This document shows positions 51,806-60,465 of a stretch of 64,000 bases of DNA, one piece after another (positions within the stretch are counted from its first letter, which is position 1; each line of letters opens with the position of its first letter). Source of the DNA: UBA2377 sp964525935 (GTDB lineage Bacteria > Verrucomicrobiota > Verrucomicrobiia > Opitutales > Opitutaceae). The notes beneath the pieces are model-generated. The model ran no database searches. It saw only the letters and a list, made by a program, of their open reading frames with translations, and had not been told where the DNA came from. Both the position numbers and the translations under genes were made by a program. The stretch is taken from assembly GCA_964525935.1 (NCBI GenBank), contig CAZGJZ010000007.1:62001-126000 (forward strand), in the 5' to 3' direction.

Positions 51806-51980
51806 GCATGTTCCGCCTCGCATCAGGAACGAGTCAGCCTTCCAAAAGCTGATTCCGCCAACCGGGCCGGGAGCGGCCACGGTGGATCGGGGGAAACCCC
51901 GGATGTGCGTCACCCGCAAGGGGGGCGAACCAAGAACGCTCCCGAGGACGAAACCGATCTGATGCTCAGATCGGTTTTTT
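51806..51980 (+). ncRNA. Unidentified structured RNA with terminator
   Basis: A multi-branched fold can be drawn. A closing stem CGCCTCG (51814-51820) pairs with CGAGGACG (51943-51950, one bulge). Inside are a GTCAGC/GCTGAT hairpin (51833-51853), a CCA-CCG-GCCG / CGGC-CGG-TGG hairpin (51858-51885), a CGGGG-GAAA-CCCCG hairpin (51888-51901) with a GNRA loop, and a CCC-GCAA-GGG hairpin (51913-51922). It ends in a 12-bp Rho-independent terminator (51951-51977, T tract). It does not match a riboswitch class I can name. The 5' end is uncertain. It fills the 321-base gap between sucD and a two-gene unit, which it could control or precede. Confidence 0.6.
51951..51980 (+). terminator. Terminator of the structured RNA
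   Basis: AAACCGATCTGA (51951-51962) pairs with TCAGATCGGTTT (51966-51977) around TGC, followed by TTT. It stops transcription 50 bases before the next ATG. Confidence 0.9.
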
Positions 51981-52029
51981 GTTTTCAAGCCCTGGTGCGC
52001 GATAACTCCCACAAAGAAAATCACGCATC

Positions 52030-52281
52030 ATGCCTACCATCGCCAAACTCCCCGGTATCCGCGTCCGCGCGGAAAACGCCAACCATCACCTGTGGAACAA
52101 CCACGGCACCTGGTTCCTGCACTATACCGTGCACCCCACGCCCTTCACCAAGGAGCGCATCCGCCGCTCCCTCGGCACCAAGGACGTGAAGATCGCCCGC
52201 GAGCGTCGGGACAGCTTCTTCGGCCACCTCGCCAACGAGGCTGCCAAGGCTGCCGTTCCGAACAAAGTCGCCGCGGCATGA
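52030..52281 (+). CDS. Small protein resembling an integrase N-terminal DNA-binding arm
   Basis: An 83-residue protein. NNHGTWFLHYTVHPTPFTKERIRRSLGTKDVKIARERRDSFFGHL reads like the arm-type N-terminal domain of tyrosine recombinases (a W-F-L-H-Y strand, then a KxRxSLGTKD strand and a helix). No catalytic domain follows. It could be a stand-alone DNA-binding protein or a remnant. It starts just after the terminator of the structured RNA and overlaps the next gene by ATGA. Confidence 0.55.
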   Translation: MPTIAKLPGIRVRAENANHHLWNNHGTWFLHYTVHPTPFTKERIRRSLGTKDVKIARERRDSFFGHLANEAAKAAVPNKVAAA

Positions 52282-52565
52282 GCGTCGCCGGCCGTTCCCT
52301 ACGCTTTCGGACTGCCGGAAGCGCGAGCCTCGCTTTGCCCGAAGCCCGCACCCTCGTCGATCTCTTCATCAACGACGAGCCGGCCGCCGCGGGCCACATC
52401 GTGCTGCTCAAACCCGAGCCCGGCGCCCCGGCGCGCTGGGCCTACGTGCTCGCCGACGGCCGCGCCACCGGCCTGCAAAGCACCCGCTCGCGCGCCGCGC
52501 TCGAGAGCTGCGTTGCCGACTACTATTTCCACGATTGCGCCGCCGATTACCGCTGCAGCGCGTAA
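52278..52565 (+). CDS. Small hypothetical protein
   Basis: A 95-residue protein translationally coupled (ATGA) to the integrase-arm-like gene. It contains LPEARTLVDLFINDEPAAAGHIVLLKPEPGAPARWAYVLADGR, likely a small beta sheet, and ends with ALESCVADYYFHDCAADYRCSA, which has three cysteines. I do not recognise a family. Its own terminator follows 29 bases later. Confidence 0.55.
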   Translation: MSVAGRSLRFRTAGSASLALPEARTLVDLFINDEPAAAGHIVLLKPEPGAPARWAYVLADGRATGLQSTRSRAALESCVADYYFHDCAADYRCSA

Positions 52566-52593
52566 GGCGCGCAGGCGGATTGGCAAATTGTAG

Positions 52594-52621
52594 GGCGGGA
52601 TTTCCAAATCCCGCCTTTTTT
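52594..52621 (+). terminator. Terminator of the two-gene unit
   Basis: GGCGGGATT (52594-52602) pairs with AATCCCGCC (52607-52615) around TCCA, followed by TTTTTT. A second hairpin, GGGGTT/AACCCC, lies at about 52636-52651 and could serve the minus-strand gene. Confidence 0.85.
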
Positions 52622-52672
52622 GCGGACGTTTCCCGGGGCGGGGTTCGAAAACCCCACCCTCCCTCCAGCGCC

Positions 52673-55600
52673 TCACGGAATCCGCAGGCTCTGGCCCGGG
52701 CGCAGCACGTTTACCCCGGCGAGCGCGTCGCGGTTGGCGTCGTAAATATCCTGCCAGCGATTCGCTGTGCCGTAATAACGCAGACTGATGCGGGAAAGAG
52801 AGTCACCCTCGACCACAATATGCGCACGCCCCTGACCCGGTGACGCCGCCGGTTGCGCCGCCGCAGCACCGACCGGGTTGGCCACCGATCCGGCCTGCGC
52901 CGGACCCGGATTGATCAACCGCGCCGCCGAAGCGATTTGGTTCAACGTGCTCTGCGCCTGCTGCAGGCGCGCGTTGATGGCCGCGTTTTCCTGCTGCAGC
53001 GCCGTGACCCGGCTCACGCGATCACGTTCAATCGCCTGCACCGAACCCGCCAGCCGCGTATTTTCGCTCCGCAAGCTGGCGATGTCGCGCTGCGCCGCCG
53101 CCAGCTGATTGGTGACCGACGCCAGGCTCGCCGCCCGCGCCTCGGCTTCTTGCCGGCCCTGATCCGCCTGCCCCAGCCGGGCATTTTCCGTCCGCAACGC
53201 AGTGACCTGCGCCGTGAGGTTGTCGAGCTGGCTTTGCAGCGTCGCGTTGGCGGTGGTGAGTCTTGCGTTCGCGCCCGTGAGGTCGGCGACACTGGCGTCC
53301 TGCTGATCCGCCGCGCGGTCGGCTTCGGCCAGCCGGCTTTGCACCGCGCTCAACTCCGTCCGCAGCGCCTGGAGATTTCCGTCGCTCTGCGCCAGCCGGC
53401 TGTTCTCGGCTTTCAATGTCGCGACCTGCGATGTCAGCTCGGTGAGCTGGCCCTGCAGCGCGGTGCTGGTCGTGGACAGTTTTGCATTCGCCGCCGTGAG
53501 CTCGGCGACGCTCGCCTCATGCTGATCCGCCGCCTTGTCGGCTTCCGCCAAACGGGTTTTCACCTCGCTCAACTCTGTCCGCAATGCTGTCACGTTGCCG
53601 CCGTTCTGGGCGAGCCGGCTGTTCTCGGTCTTCAGCGTGGCGAGCTGGGCCGTCATGTCCTTAACCTGGACCTGGAGCTTGTCGTTGGCGGCAGAAAGGT
53701 CGTTGACGTTGTTCGCCTGGATTTCCGCCAGCCGGTCGTTCGCGGCCACGCGACTCCGCAGGTCCGTCACATCGCTCTGGGCACGCTCGGCCTGTTTCTG
53801 CAATTGCGCGAGCTGGGCCTGCAACCCGCTTCTTTCCCGCGTCAACCGGTCGTTAAGTTCGGTGAGCTCGGCCACACTGGCGCCCTGCTGGTCCGACGCC
53901 TTGTCCGACTCGGCCAGCTTGGCCTGCAAGGCCGTGAGATCGGCCTGCGCCTTGGCGGCGGCTTCCTGCGCGGTTTGCGCCTGCGTGCGCGCCAGATCAC
54001 CCGCCTGCTTCGCCTGCGCCAGGCGGCGCTCGGCGTCGGCCAGCTTGGCGCTCAATGCATCCGTCGCCACCGATTCCTCGGCGCTCTTCGAGCTGAGCAG
54101 CGCACGATTCGCATCCGCCAGCGCGCGGTTGGCATCGCGGGAGGACTGCAGTTGCTTCGCCAGTTGCGCAAATTCCTGGGCCGAGGCCTGGTGGTCGGCC
54201 TCCGCCTGCGCTTCCAGCGTGCGGACGCGGCCTTGCAGCGTCTGGATTTCAAAATTCATCGCCGTGGAATCCGGCACCGACCGCGCCGCACTCGCCTGCG
54301 CCGCCAGCGCCGCGGCCGCCGCCTGCTTGGAAACTTCCAGATCCTTTTGCAACGACGCCACCTGTTCACCGAGCTGCGTGATGGCTTGCTCCTTTTCCTC
54401 CAGCGTGCGCGCCGCCGCGTCGAGCTGGCTCGCGAATTTCTCCGTGTTTCCCCGGTCGCCCGACGACGCTGCAGCCGCCAGCTGCTGATTCTCCCGGCTG
54501 AAGCGCTGCACCTCGGCCTGGAGCGTGGCGTTCTGCGCGGAAAGCTTCGCCGTGGATTGCTCCAACGCGGCGACCCGCGCATTCGCATCCGTCAGCTGCG
54601 CCGCCACGGTTTGCCGGGCGCGCTCCGCGGTTTCCAACTGGCGCTTACCCTGCGCGACGGCGTTATCCGCCGCGGTGAGCGCGGTCTGCATCGCGACCAA
54701 TTTTGTCGCGGCCTCGCCCAGCGTGCTTCTTTCGCCGCGCAAGGTCTGGTTTTCGGACTTAAGCGCCGCAATCTGGGCGGTGAGCGCGCTATTTTCCTTT
54801 TGAAGGTCATCGGCATCGGTTTTCGCGACTTGCGCCGCGGATACCGCGGTCATGAGGCGGTCCACTTCGCCCTGGGCCGTGGCGAGGGCGGTTTTCAGTG
54901 CCGCGTTATCCGCCTTAAGTTTCTCGTCCGAATTCTTTCCCGCCAGCGCCGCCACCAGTTCCGATTTGAGGCGCTCCGTCTCGGTGCGGGCCGAGGCAAC
55001 CTGCGCGGCGAAATCCTGCCGCTCGCGCTCCGCGGCCACGAGCTGTCGCTTGCCCTGGGCCACCGCTTCCTCCGCCGCCGTCAGCGCTTTTTGCAGCGCC
55101 GCCTGCTTCGCCACCGTCTCGGCCAAAGTGTTTTTCTCCGCCCCCAGCGCTTGCGACTGGGTTTGCAACGTCGCGATTTGCGCCGCCAGCGCGGCATTGT
55201 CCTGCTTGAGCTTTTCGGCGGCGGCGGCGGCAGTCTGCGCCGCCGCCAGATCACCCTTGAGGCGGCCGGATTCGGCCTGGGCGGCGGAAAGCGTCGCCTG
55301 CAACGCCGCCAGCTTGGCGCTGGCTTCACCGCTCGCATTCATCTGCGTGAGCAGCCCCTGGTTCTCGCTCTTAAACTGGTTGAGTTGCGCGGTGAGCGCC
55401 TGGTTGGTTTCCGTGAGCTTGCGGCCTTCCGTATCGGCTGTGGCGGCCGCTTTCTGGGCATCCGCAAGCTGGGTTTTTGCCTTCGCGACCTGCACGGCGA
55501 GGTCGCCTTGCGTCGCCTGCAACTGCACGCGCAGCTCCTCGGTTTCGCGGCGCGCCGCGACCAGCATGGCCTGGGTCTCGGCCAGCTCGTCACGCACTTT

Positions 55601-57697
55601 GCCCAGATCGGCCGCGAGCTTGGCATCGGCCGCACTGCCGGCTTGGGCGTTCGCGTGCAAAGTCTTCGTGGCTTCCGCCAGCTTCTGCTCCGCCGCCGCG
55701 AGGGCGCTGCGGGATTTGGCGAGATCGGCCGTCTGGGCCTGCAACTCGGTGCGCAGCTGGGCGGCCGCCTCGTTCGCCTTCGTATCAGCGCCACCCGCCG
55801 CCGCCAGTCGTTGCTCGAGCGCGGTCTTTTCCGCCGTCAAGGCAGCCCGGGCTTGGGTCGCAGCGGCGAGATCGGCGCTGACTTTGGCGATCTCGTCGCG
55901 CGCCGCTTGCAGGTTTTTCGCGGAGTCCGCTCCGGCCGCCGGCGTGGCGGCCGCGGCTTTGAGTCGCTTGTTCTCGTCGAGCAAGGCCTGGCTCGTTGCG
56001 CGCTCGGCCTCAAGCTGCCGGCGCAATTCGGCAATCCTGGCCACATCGGCCGGTTGCAGGCCGCTGCCGTCGGCAGGTTGACCGGTTTTCGCCTCGGCCT
56101 GCCGCAACCGGCGGCTGAGCGAACCGAGCTCGGCCGTCGCGCGCTTCACTTCGTCGTTCAGGCGCTGATTGTCACCGATCAGCTGTTGCATGCGAATATC
56201 GCTCCCGCCCGACGACGACGAGGCCTGTTCGATCAGACGCGTGTTGTCCTCGGTGAGACGGGCCTTCGCCTCGTTGGCCGCCGCGAGTTGCACCACGAGG
56301 TCGCGATTCTGGGCCACGAGCGCGGCCTTGTCGGAGCGCAGCGTTTCGGTGTCGCGGGACAGCGATTCGACCTGCGCCTGCCGTTCACCGGCGCGCGGAT
56401 CGAGCTTCGGCGACTGGGCGAGCTTGGTGTTCTCCGCCTGCAACCGGGCGGTCGCTTCGCGCGCGGCTTTCAACTCGGCCTGCAGGCCGGTCAGCTTGGC
56501 GTTGAGCGTGTTGTTCGCGACTTGCAGTGTGTTTTTTTCCGACTGCAGCCTGTCGCTGCCGGCCGGGGTCTTGGCCGGCGTGGACGAGAGCTGCGCGATA
56601 CGTTGCTCGAGCTGCGCTTTCTCGTCCTGCATGCTTGCCACGGCACTCGCGAGCCGGGTGTTTTCGGCCTGGATTTTTGCGAGTTCGTCCTGGACCGACT
56701 TAAGTTGGGCGGTGAGTGCGGCGACTTCGCCTGTCGCGACGGGGCCGGCGGGCCGGCCGGCAGCGGCCGCAGCCGCGCTCGCCACGGGCTTGCCTTCAAT
56801 CTGCGCCTTGAGCGCCGCCATGCGGGTCTTGGCCTCGGCGAGCTGGGGAGCCTGCATGCGCTGGGCGATGAGGTCACGGCCCACGGGGTTGACGCCACGC
56901 TCCGCCGCGAGCGCGAGCCATGCGTAGGCCTCGGTGAAGTTGCTCTTCAGGCCGCCGCGGCCCTCCGCGAGCATGATGCCGTAGTTGTTCTGCGCGGGAC
57001 CGAAACCCTGCTCGGCCGCGGCGCGGTAAAGCTGCGCCGCCGCGATCTCATCCTTCGGCGCGCTGGAGCCTTCCTCAAGCATGAGCGCGAGATTGTAGCG
57101 CGCGCGGGCGTAGCCTTGATCGGCCGCGGCGCGATACCACTTCTGCGCGAGGGCCGGGTCCTTGGAAAGCCCGCGGCCCAGCTCATAGGCGAGGCCGAGG
57201 TTGTATTGGGCCTCGGGGATACTGCGCTCCGCCGCCTGGCGAAACCAGATCGCCGCTTCAAAATAGTCCTGGGCCACGCCAATGCCGTTGGCATACATGT
57301 TGCCGACATTGAACTGCGCCGGTGCAAAGCCCGACTCCGCCGCCTTCAGGTAATGCGCAAAAGCCACTTTCAGGTCGCGCGGTGCACCGCGACCGAGCTC
57401 GGTCATCATGCCGAGATTGAAACTCGCCGGCGCATGGCCGCGCGCGACCGCCTGGGTGTAGGCCTGCATCGCCTCGGTGTCGCTCTGCGCCACGCCCTGG
57501 CCGTTGGCATACATGTTGCCGAGCGTGTTCAGCGCATCGGGATCACCGGCCTCGGCGCGGCTGCGGATCGTCGTGATATCCATCTGAGCCCGCAGGGGCA
57601 AAGCCGTGCCACCGAGCGCGAGTATCGCAGACAACAGGAGCGCGCGCTGTTTCGTCGAAAGAAAGAATCCTTGGTGAAACGAGGCAGTATTACGCAC
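52673..57697 (-). CDS. Giant secreted Sel1-repeat / coiled-coil / LysM protein
   Basis: A 1674-residue protein. A signal peptide (STKQRALLLSAILALGG, cut near ALPLRAQ) is followed by about six Sel1-like TPR repeats (residues 45-270, for example ALNTLGNMYANGQGVAQ, AQFNVGNMYANGIGVAQ). From about 320 to 1570 is an almost uninterrupted Ala/Gln/Glu/Leu coiled coil with recurring units such as AQLATLKTENSRLAQ and AEADRAADQQDASVADLT. The last 50 residues are a LysM domain (VVEGDSLSRISLRYYG, GVNVLRPGQSLRIP) that binds peptidoglycan. The GTG start overlaps the upstream gene by 8 bases. A cell-wall-bound scaffold or cell-shape protein is a reasonable guess. Confidence 0.8.
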   Translation of the reverse strand: MRNTASFHQGFFLSTKQRALLLSAILALGGTALPLRAQMDITTIRSRAEAGDPDALNTLGNMYANGQGVAQSDTEAMQAYTQAVARGHAPASFNLGMMTELGRGAPRDLKVAFAHYLKAAESGFAPAQFNVGNMYANGIGVAQDYFEAAIWFRQAAERSIPEAQYNLGLAYELGRGLSKDPALAQKWYRAAADQGYARARYNLALMLEEGSSAPKDEIAAAQLYRAAAEQGFGPAQNNYGIMLAEGRGGLKSNFTEAYAWLALAAERGVNPVGRDLIAQRMQAPQLAEAKTRMAALKAQIEGKPVASAAAAAAGRPAGPVATGEVAALTAQLKSVQDELAKIQAENTRLASAVASMQDEKAQLEQRIAQLSSTPAKTPAGSDRLQSEKNTLQVANNTLNAKLTGLQAELKAAREATARLQAENTKLAQSPKLDPRAGERQAQVESLSRDTETLRSDKAALVAQNRDLVVQLAAANEAKARLTEDNTRLIEQASSSSGGSDIRMQQLIGDNQRLNDEVKRATAELGSLSRRLRQAEAKTGQPADGSGLQPADVARIAELRRQLEAERATSQALLDENKRLKAAAATPAAGADSAKNLQAARDEIAKVSADLAAATQARAALTAEKTALEQRLAAAGGADTKANEAAAQLRTELQAQTADLAKSRSALAAAEQKLAEATKTLHANAQAGSAADAKLAADLGKVRDELAETQAMLVAARRETEELRVQLQATQGDLAVQVAKAKTQLADAQKAAATADTEGRKLTETNQALTAQLNQFKSENQGLLTQMNASGEASAKLAALQATLSAAQAESGRLKGDLAAAQTAAAAAEKLKQDNAALAAQIATLQTQSQALGAEKNTLAETVAKQAALQKALTAAEEAVAQGKRQLVAAERERQDFAAQVASARTETERLKSELVAALAGKNSDEKLKADNAALKTALATAQGEVDRLMTAVSAAQVAKTDADDLQKENSALTAQIAALKSENQTLRGERSTLGEAATKLVAMQTALTAADNAVAQGKRQLETAERARQTVAAQLTDANARVAALEQSTAKLSAQNATLQAEVQRFSRENQQLAAAASSGDRGNTEKFASQLDAAARTLEEKEQAITQLGEQVASLQKDLEVSKQAAAAALAAQASAARSVPDSTAMNFEIQTLQGRVRTLEAQAEADHQASAQEFAQLAKQLQSSRDANRALADANRALLSSKSAEESVATDALSAKLADAERRLAQAKQAGDLARTQAQTAQEAAAKAQADLTALQAKLAESDKASDQQGASVAELTELNDRLTRERSGLQAQLAQLQKQAERAQSDVTDLRSRVAANDRLAEIQANNVNDLSAANDKLQVQVKDMTAQLATLKTENSRLAQNGGNVTALRTELSEVKTRLAEADKAADQHEASVAELTAANAKLSTTSTALQGQLTELTSQVATLKAENSRLAQSDGNLQALRTELSAVQSRLAEADRAADQQDASVADLTGANARLTTANATLQSQLDNLTAQVTALRTENARLGQADQGRQEAEARAASLASVTNQLAAAQRDIASLRSENTRLAGSVQAIERDRVSRVTALQQENAAINARLQQAQSTLNQIASAARLINPGPAQAGSVANPVGAAAAQPAASPGQGRAHIVVEGDSLSRISLRYYGTANRWQDIYDANRDALAGVNVLRPGQSLRIP

Positions 57698-59132
57698 GGG
57701 GCTCGTTTAAGGAGTAAACCGAAACTGGGAGCAAGGCGGCATCTTGCATGCCATGGATGATTTTTTTGTCCGGCGGACAGAATGTCGCCAGCGCCCCGGC
57801 CAGCTGGGCCTTCCCGGCGGTCACGAAGTAATACGGGCAGAGCCGCAAGCGCCCGGTCGCCGTCCCGGCAGTGGCGGGCCCGCCCGTCTCACTCCGGTCG
57901 TAAAGCGGGTGCGCCAGGCGCTTTGGTTTCCGATACGTTTGCAGGATGTGCAGATTGGTCGGAGCCAGGGTGAGGGCGTTTTCGATGCCAGCCTGCCATT
58001 CTTCGCGCGAGCAATCGCTGCCCAACACCACACTGCGGGCGCCCCAGGCCGTCTCATGGTAGCCGCTGATCTTGACGATGAGGTCGCGCTCTTTCTGCGA
58101 GGCGCCGGTCAGGTCGCGCCAGTCCGCCAGCGCCCGGCCGCCGACCCGCGGCCCGTCGAGCACGGCGCCGGGCGGCAAGGGCGCCGGATCCATGATCCAC
58201 GATGGCGGGATCAGCTGGCGCAGGACCTTGAGCGAGCGCCCACTGAGGTGTTCAGTCCAGAAATCCTGCAACAGGTGGTGGTGAAAAAGCGCGAGCCCGA
58301 TTTTCTCCTCCTGAAACGGTCGCATCGGCGGCACGATTGCCACCTCGTCCGCCGACCATGCCTCGAAGATGAACTGCCGCGTGCTGATGTTCGCGAGATC
58401 GAACAGCTCGAAAAAGCGGTAGATGATGTCGATCTTCTCGGGGTTGCCGTCGTGGTCGAAGAAGAGCGAATTCTCGAGCGGGAACAAATCCTCGGGCCGG
58501 ATGCAAAACACGCGCTTGCCCTGCAATTGGAGCTGCTGGGCGAGCCACTGCATCTCCGGCCGGTAGGTCGCCGCCTCGTCGCTGACGACGAGGGCGATCA
58601 ACGGATTGCGCACCGCCGGACGCAACGCCGCGAGCGAAGCGTAAAACTGCGCGATCATCGCATCGCCCGCGCCCAGGATCGGAGCCGCCGCTCCCTCCTC
58701 GCCAGCGTAGAGTCGGTTCAGAAACGCCGTGAGGCCGATGCCACCGGGCACCGAATCAAGTTCGGTCAGCGCGAAGCCCTCGTCGGTCAGCAACAGGTCG
58801 GGCCGCAGCACCGTGGGAAACGCGCCGCGGTTCTTCGGATCGCGCGCATGGGCGATGAGCGCGGCGGGTTTGCCGCGGTCGAGATACTCCGCCACCCACG
58901 GCGCAAGCAACGGGCGGTTGCGCAGGAGGTTTTTCCCCGCGGCCGAGCGCAGGTAGAGCGTTTCGAGCGCCTGGTGAAATTCCAGGCATGCCGTGCCGAT
59001 CGCCTGCAGTTCCTGCACTTGGGCCGGCGTCACCGGCCACGCCTCAGGCGAGAGCTGCCAGCTTTTGTCCTCAAACAATGGCTGCGCCGCGAGCGTGGCG
59101 CGGATGTGTTCGTAGGAGAGGCTGGCAGACAT
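57690..59132 (-). CDS. Uncharacterised protein, possible ATP-grasp-like fold
   Basis: A 480-residue cytosolic protein with no signal peptide. Segments that could be functional are ALTELDSVPGGIGLTAFLNRL, FFDHDGNPEKIDIIYRFFELFDLA, RPFQEEKIGLALFHHHLLQ and KERDLIVKISGYHETAWGARSVVLGSDCS. The E-D-PGG turn and K-ISG/GARSVVLG strands resemble ATP-grasp-like enzymes that form amide bonds, but I cannot assign a known family. It overlaps the giant coiled-coil gene (GTG inside its stop region), so the two are co-translated. ATG at 59132 is preferred over 59162. Confidence 0.5.
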   Translation of the reverse strand: MSASLSYEHIRATLAAQPLFEDKSWQLSPEAWPVTPAQVQELQAIGTACLEFHQALETLYLRSAAGKNLLRNRPLLAPWVAEYLDRGKPAALIAHARDPKNRGAFPTVLRPDLLLTDEGFALTELDSVPGGIGLTAFLNRLYAGEEGAAAPILGAGDAMIAQFYASLAALRPAVRNPLIALVVSDEAATYRPEMQWLAQQLQLQGKRVFCIRPEDLFPLENSLFFDHDGNPEKIDIIYRFFELFDLANISTRQFIFEAWSADEVAIVPPMRPFQEEKIGLALFHHHLLQDFWTEHLSGRSLKVLRQLIPPSWIMDPAPLPPGAVLDGPRVGGRALADWRDLTGASQKERDLIVKISGYHETAWGARSVVLGSDCSREEWQAGIENALTLAPTNLHILQTYRKPKRLAHPLYDRSETGGPATAGTATGRLRLCPYYFVTAGKAQLAGALATFCPPDKKIIHGMQDAALLPVSVYSLNEPRA

Positions 59133-59144
59133 GGCGCGGACTAT

Positions 59145-59240
59145 CCAATGACCAGGGCCCAATGTCCAACGACCAATGGCAATTCAGACCGCCGTTCCTC
59201 GCGCATCATGGGACATTGGACGTTAGTCATTGGTCATTCC
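59145..59240. repeat. Inverted intergenic repeat with CCAATGACCA/CCAATGTCC units
   Basis: The left arm (59145-59179) has CCAATGACCA, CCAATGTCCA and GACCAATGG. The right arm (59208-59240) has GGACATTGGAC and TCATTGGTCATT, the inverted copy. It fills the gap between prfB and the uncharacterised gene. Confidence 0.85.
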
Positions 59241-59255
59241 GGCGCGGCGCGCCGG

Positions 59256-60399
59256 TCACTCATCCATTTGAATATCCTTGTTGCGATGCCGTGGGCAACC
59301 GGCGCGCAGCCAGGCATTGATGAAACGGTCGATGTCGCCGTCCAACACGCCCTGCGTGTCGCTGGTGCTGACGCCGGTGCGCAAATCCTTCACCATCTGG
59401 TAAGGTTGCAACACGTAGCTGCGAATCTGGGCACCGAAGCCGATTTCGCCTTTTTCGCCGTAAAACTTATCCATCTCGGCGCGCTGCTCGTCCTGCCGTT
59501 TTTCGTAGAGCCGGGCCTTGAGCACGTTCATGGCGGCGGCCTTGTTCTTGATCTGCGAACGCTCGTTTTGGCAGACCACCACGGTGTTGGTTGGAATGTG
59601 CGTGAGGCGCACCGCGGAGTCGGTGGTATTGACGCCCTGACCGCCCTTGCCGGAGGAACGGTAGACATCCGTGCGGATTTCGTCCTCGGGAATGTCGATT
59701 TTGATTTCGTCGGTGATTTCGGCGATCACGTCCACCGCGCAGAACGAAGTGTGCCGGCGGGCGTTGGAATCGAAAGGACTGATGCGCACGAGGCGATGCA
59801 CGCCGCGCTCGGCCTTGCAGTAGCCATAGGCGTTTTCGCCCTTGATGAGGATGGTCGCCTTGCTGATGCCGGCGGTGTCGCCCGGCTGGAAATCCTGCAG
59901 CTCGGCCGTAAACCCGCGGCGCTCGGCCCAGCGGTTATACATGCGAAAAAGGATGTCCGCCCAATCGTTGGCCTCAGTGCCGCCGGCGCCGGACTGGATG
60001 GAGAAGATCGCGTTGTTGCGGTCAAACTGGCCCGTGAGGAAGGAGGCGATTTCGAGCTGGTCGAGTTCCGCGAGCAGCGCGGCCACGGTGGCCTCGAGCT
60101 CCTTCGTGTAGGTATCCTGCTCGTCGGCCGAAGCCATCTCGACGAGTTCGACCATGACGGCCACATCATCGACTTTCTTCTGGTAGGCGACGACCGGCAG
60201 GACGGCGCGTTTCAGGCTGTTGAGCTTCGCGATATGCTTCTGCGCCCGCTCATTGTTGTTCCAAAAATCCGGCGTGCCCTGCTGGGCCTCCATCGCCTCG
60301 ATTTCCCTCAGCTTTTGCTCGACGTCAAAGAAACCTCCCTAGGTGCCCGGCGCGCCTCTTGAGGTTCTCGATGTGCGTAAATGTGTCTGGAGCGATCAT
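59256..60399 (-). CDS. prfB: Peptide chain release factor 2 with +1 programmed frameshift
   Basis: RF2 ends translation at UGA and UAA. The ATG at 60399 opens a 24-codon frame that stops at TGA (60327-60325) in the context AGGTTTCTTTGAC. A +1 shift there joins it to the main frame DVEQKLREIEAMEAQQG..., ending at 59256. SPFDSNARRHTSF carries the stop-codon-reading SPF, and SSGKGGQGVNTTDSAV holds the catalytic GGQ. A Shine-Dalgarno-like GGGAGG lies three bases before CTT TGA, as in E. coli prfB. Low RF2 allows shifting and so raises its own level. Confidence 0.95.
60321..60341 (-). promoter_or_regulatory. prfB frameshift site
   Basis: On the minus strand GGGAGG TTT CTT TGA C reproduces the E. 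coli prfB arrangement (SD-like hexamer, 3-base spacer, CTT UGA C). The stop codon is TGA, the codon that RF2 itself reads. Confidence 0.93.
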
Positions 60400-60465
60400 G
60401 ATAAAAAGGGACTAACGTTGGCACCCCCGCGCACGCCGCAAGCGGAATCTCCGGGCGCACTCCTT

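Noticed and set aside
51943..51965. CGAGGACGAAACC and CTGATG near the structured RNA, reminiscent of a hammerhead ribozyme
   Set aside because: The core bases are not in the correct order around three helices; the CTGATG belongs to the terminator stem.
52636..52651. GGGGTTCGAAAACCCC resembling a tRNA T-arm
   Set aside because: The rest of a tRNA (acceptor, D and anticodon stems) cannot be drawn; it is a short hairpin near the end of the coiled-coil gene.
52853..57760. A 1635-codon open frame on the plus strand opposite the giant coiled-coil gene
   Set aside because: It is an Arg/Leu-rich antisense shadow of the GC-rich coiled-coil gene, has no recognisable domain, and the minus-strand frame has a signal peptide, Sel1 repeats and LysM.
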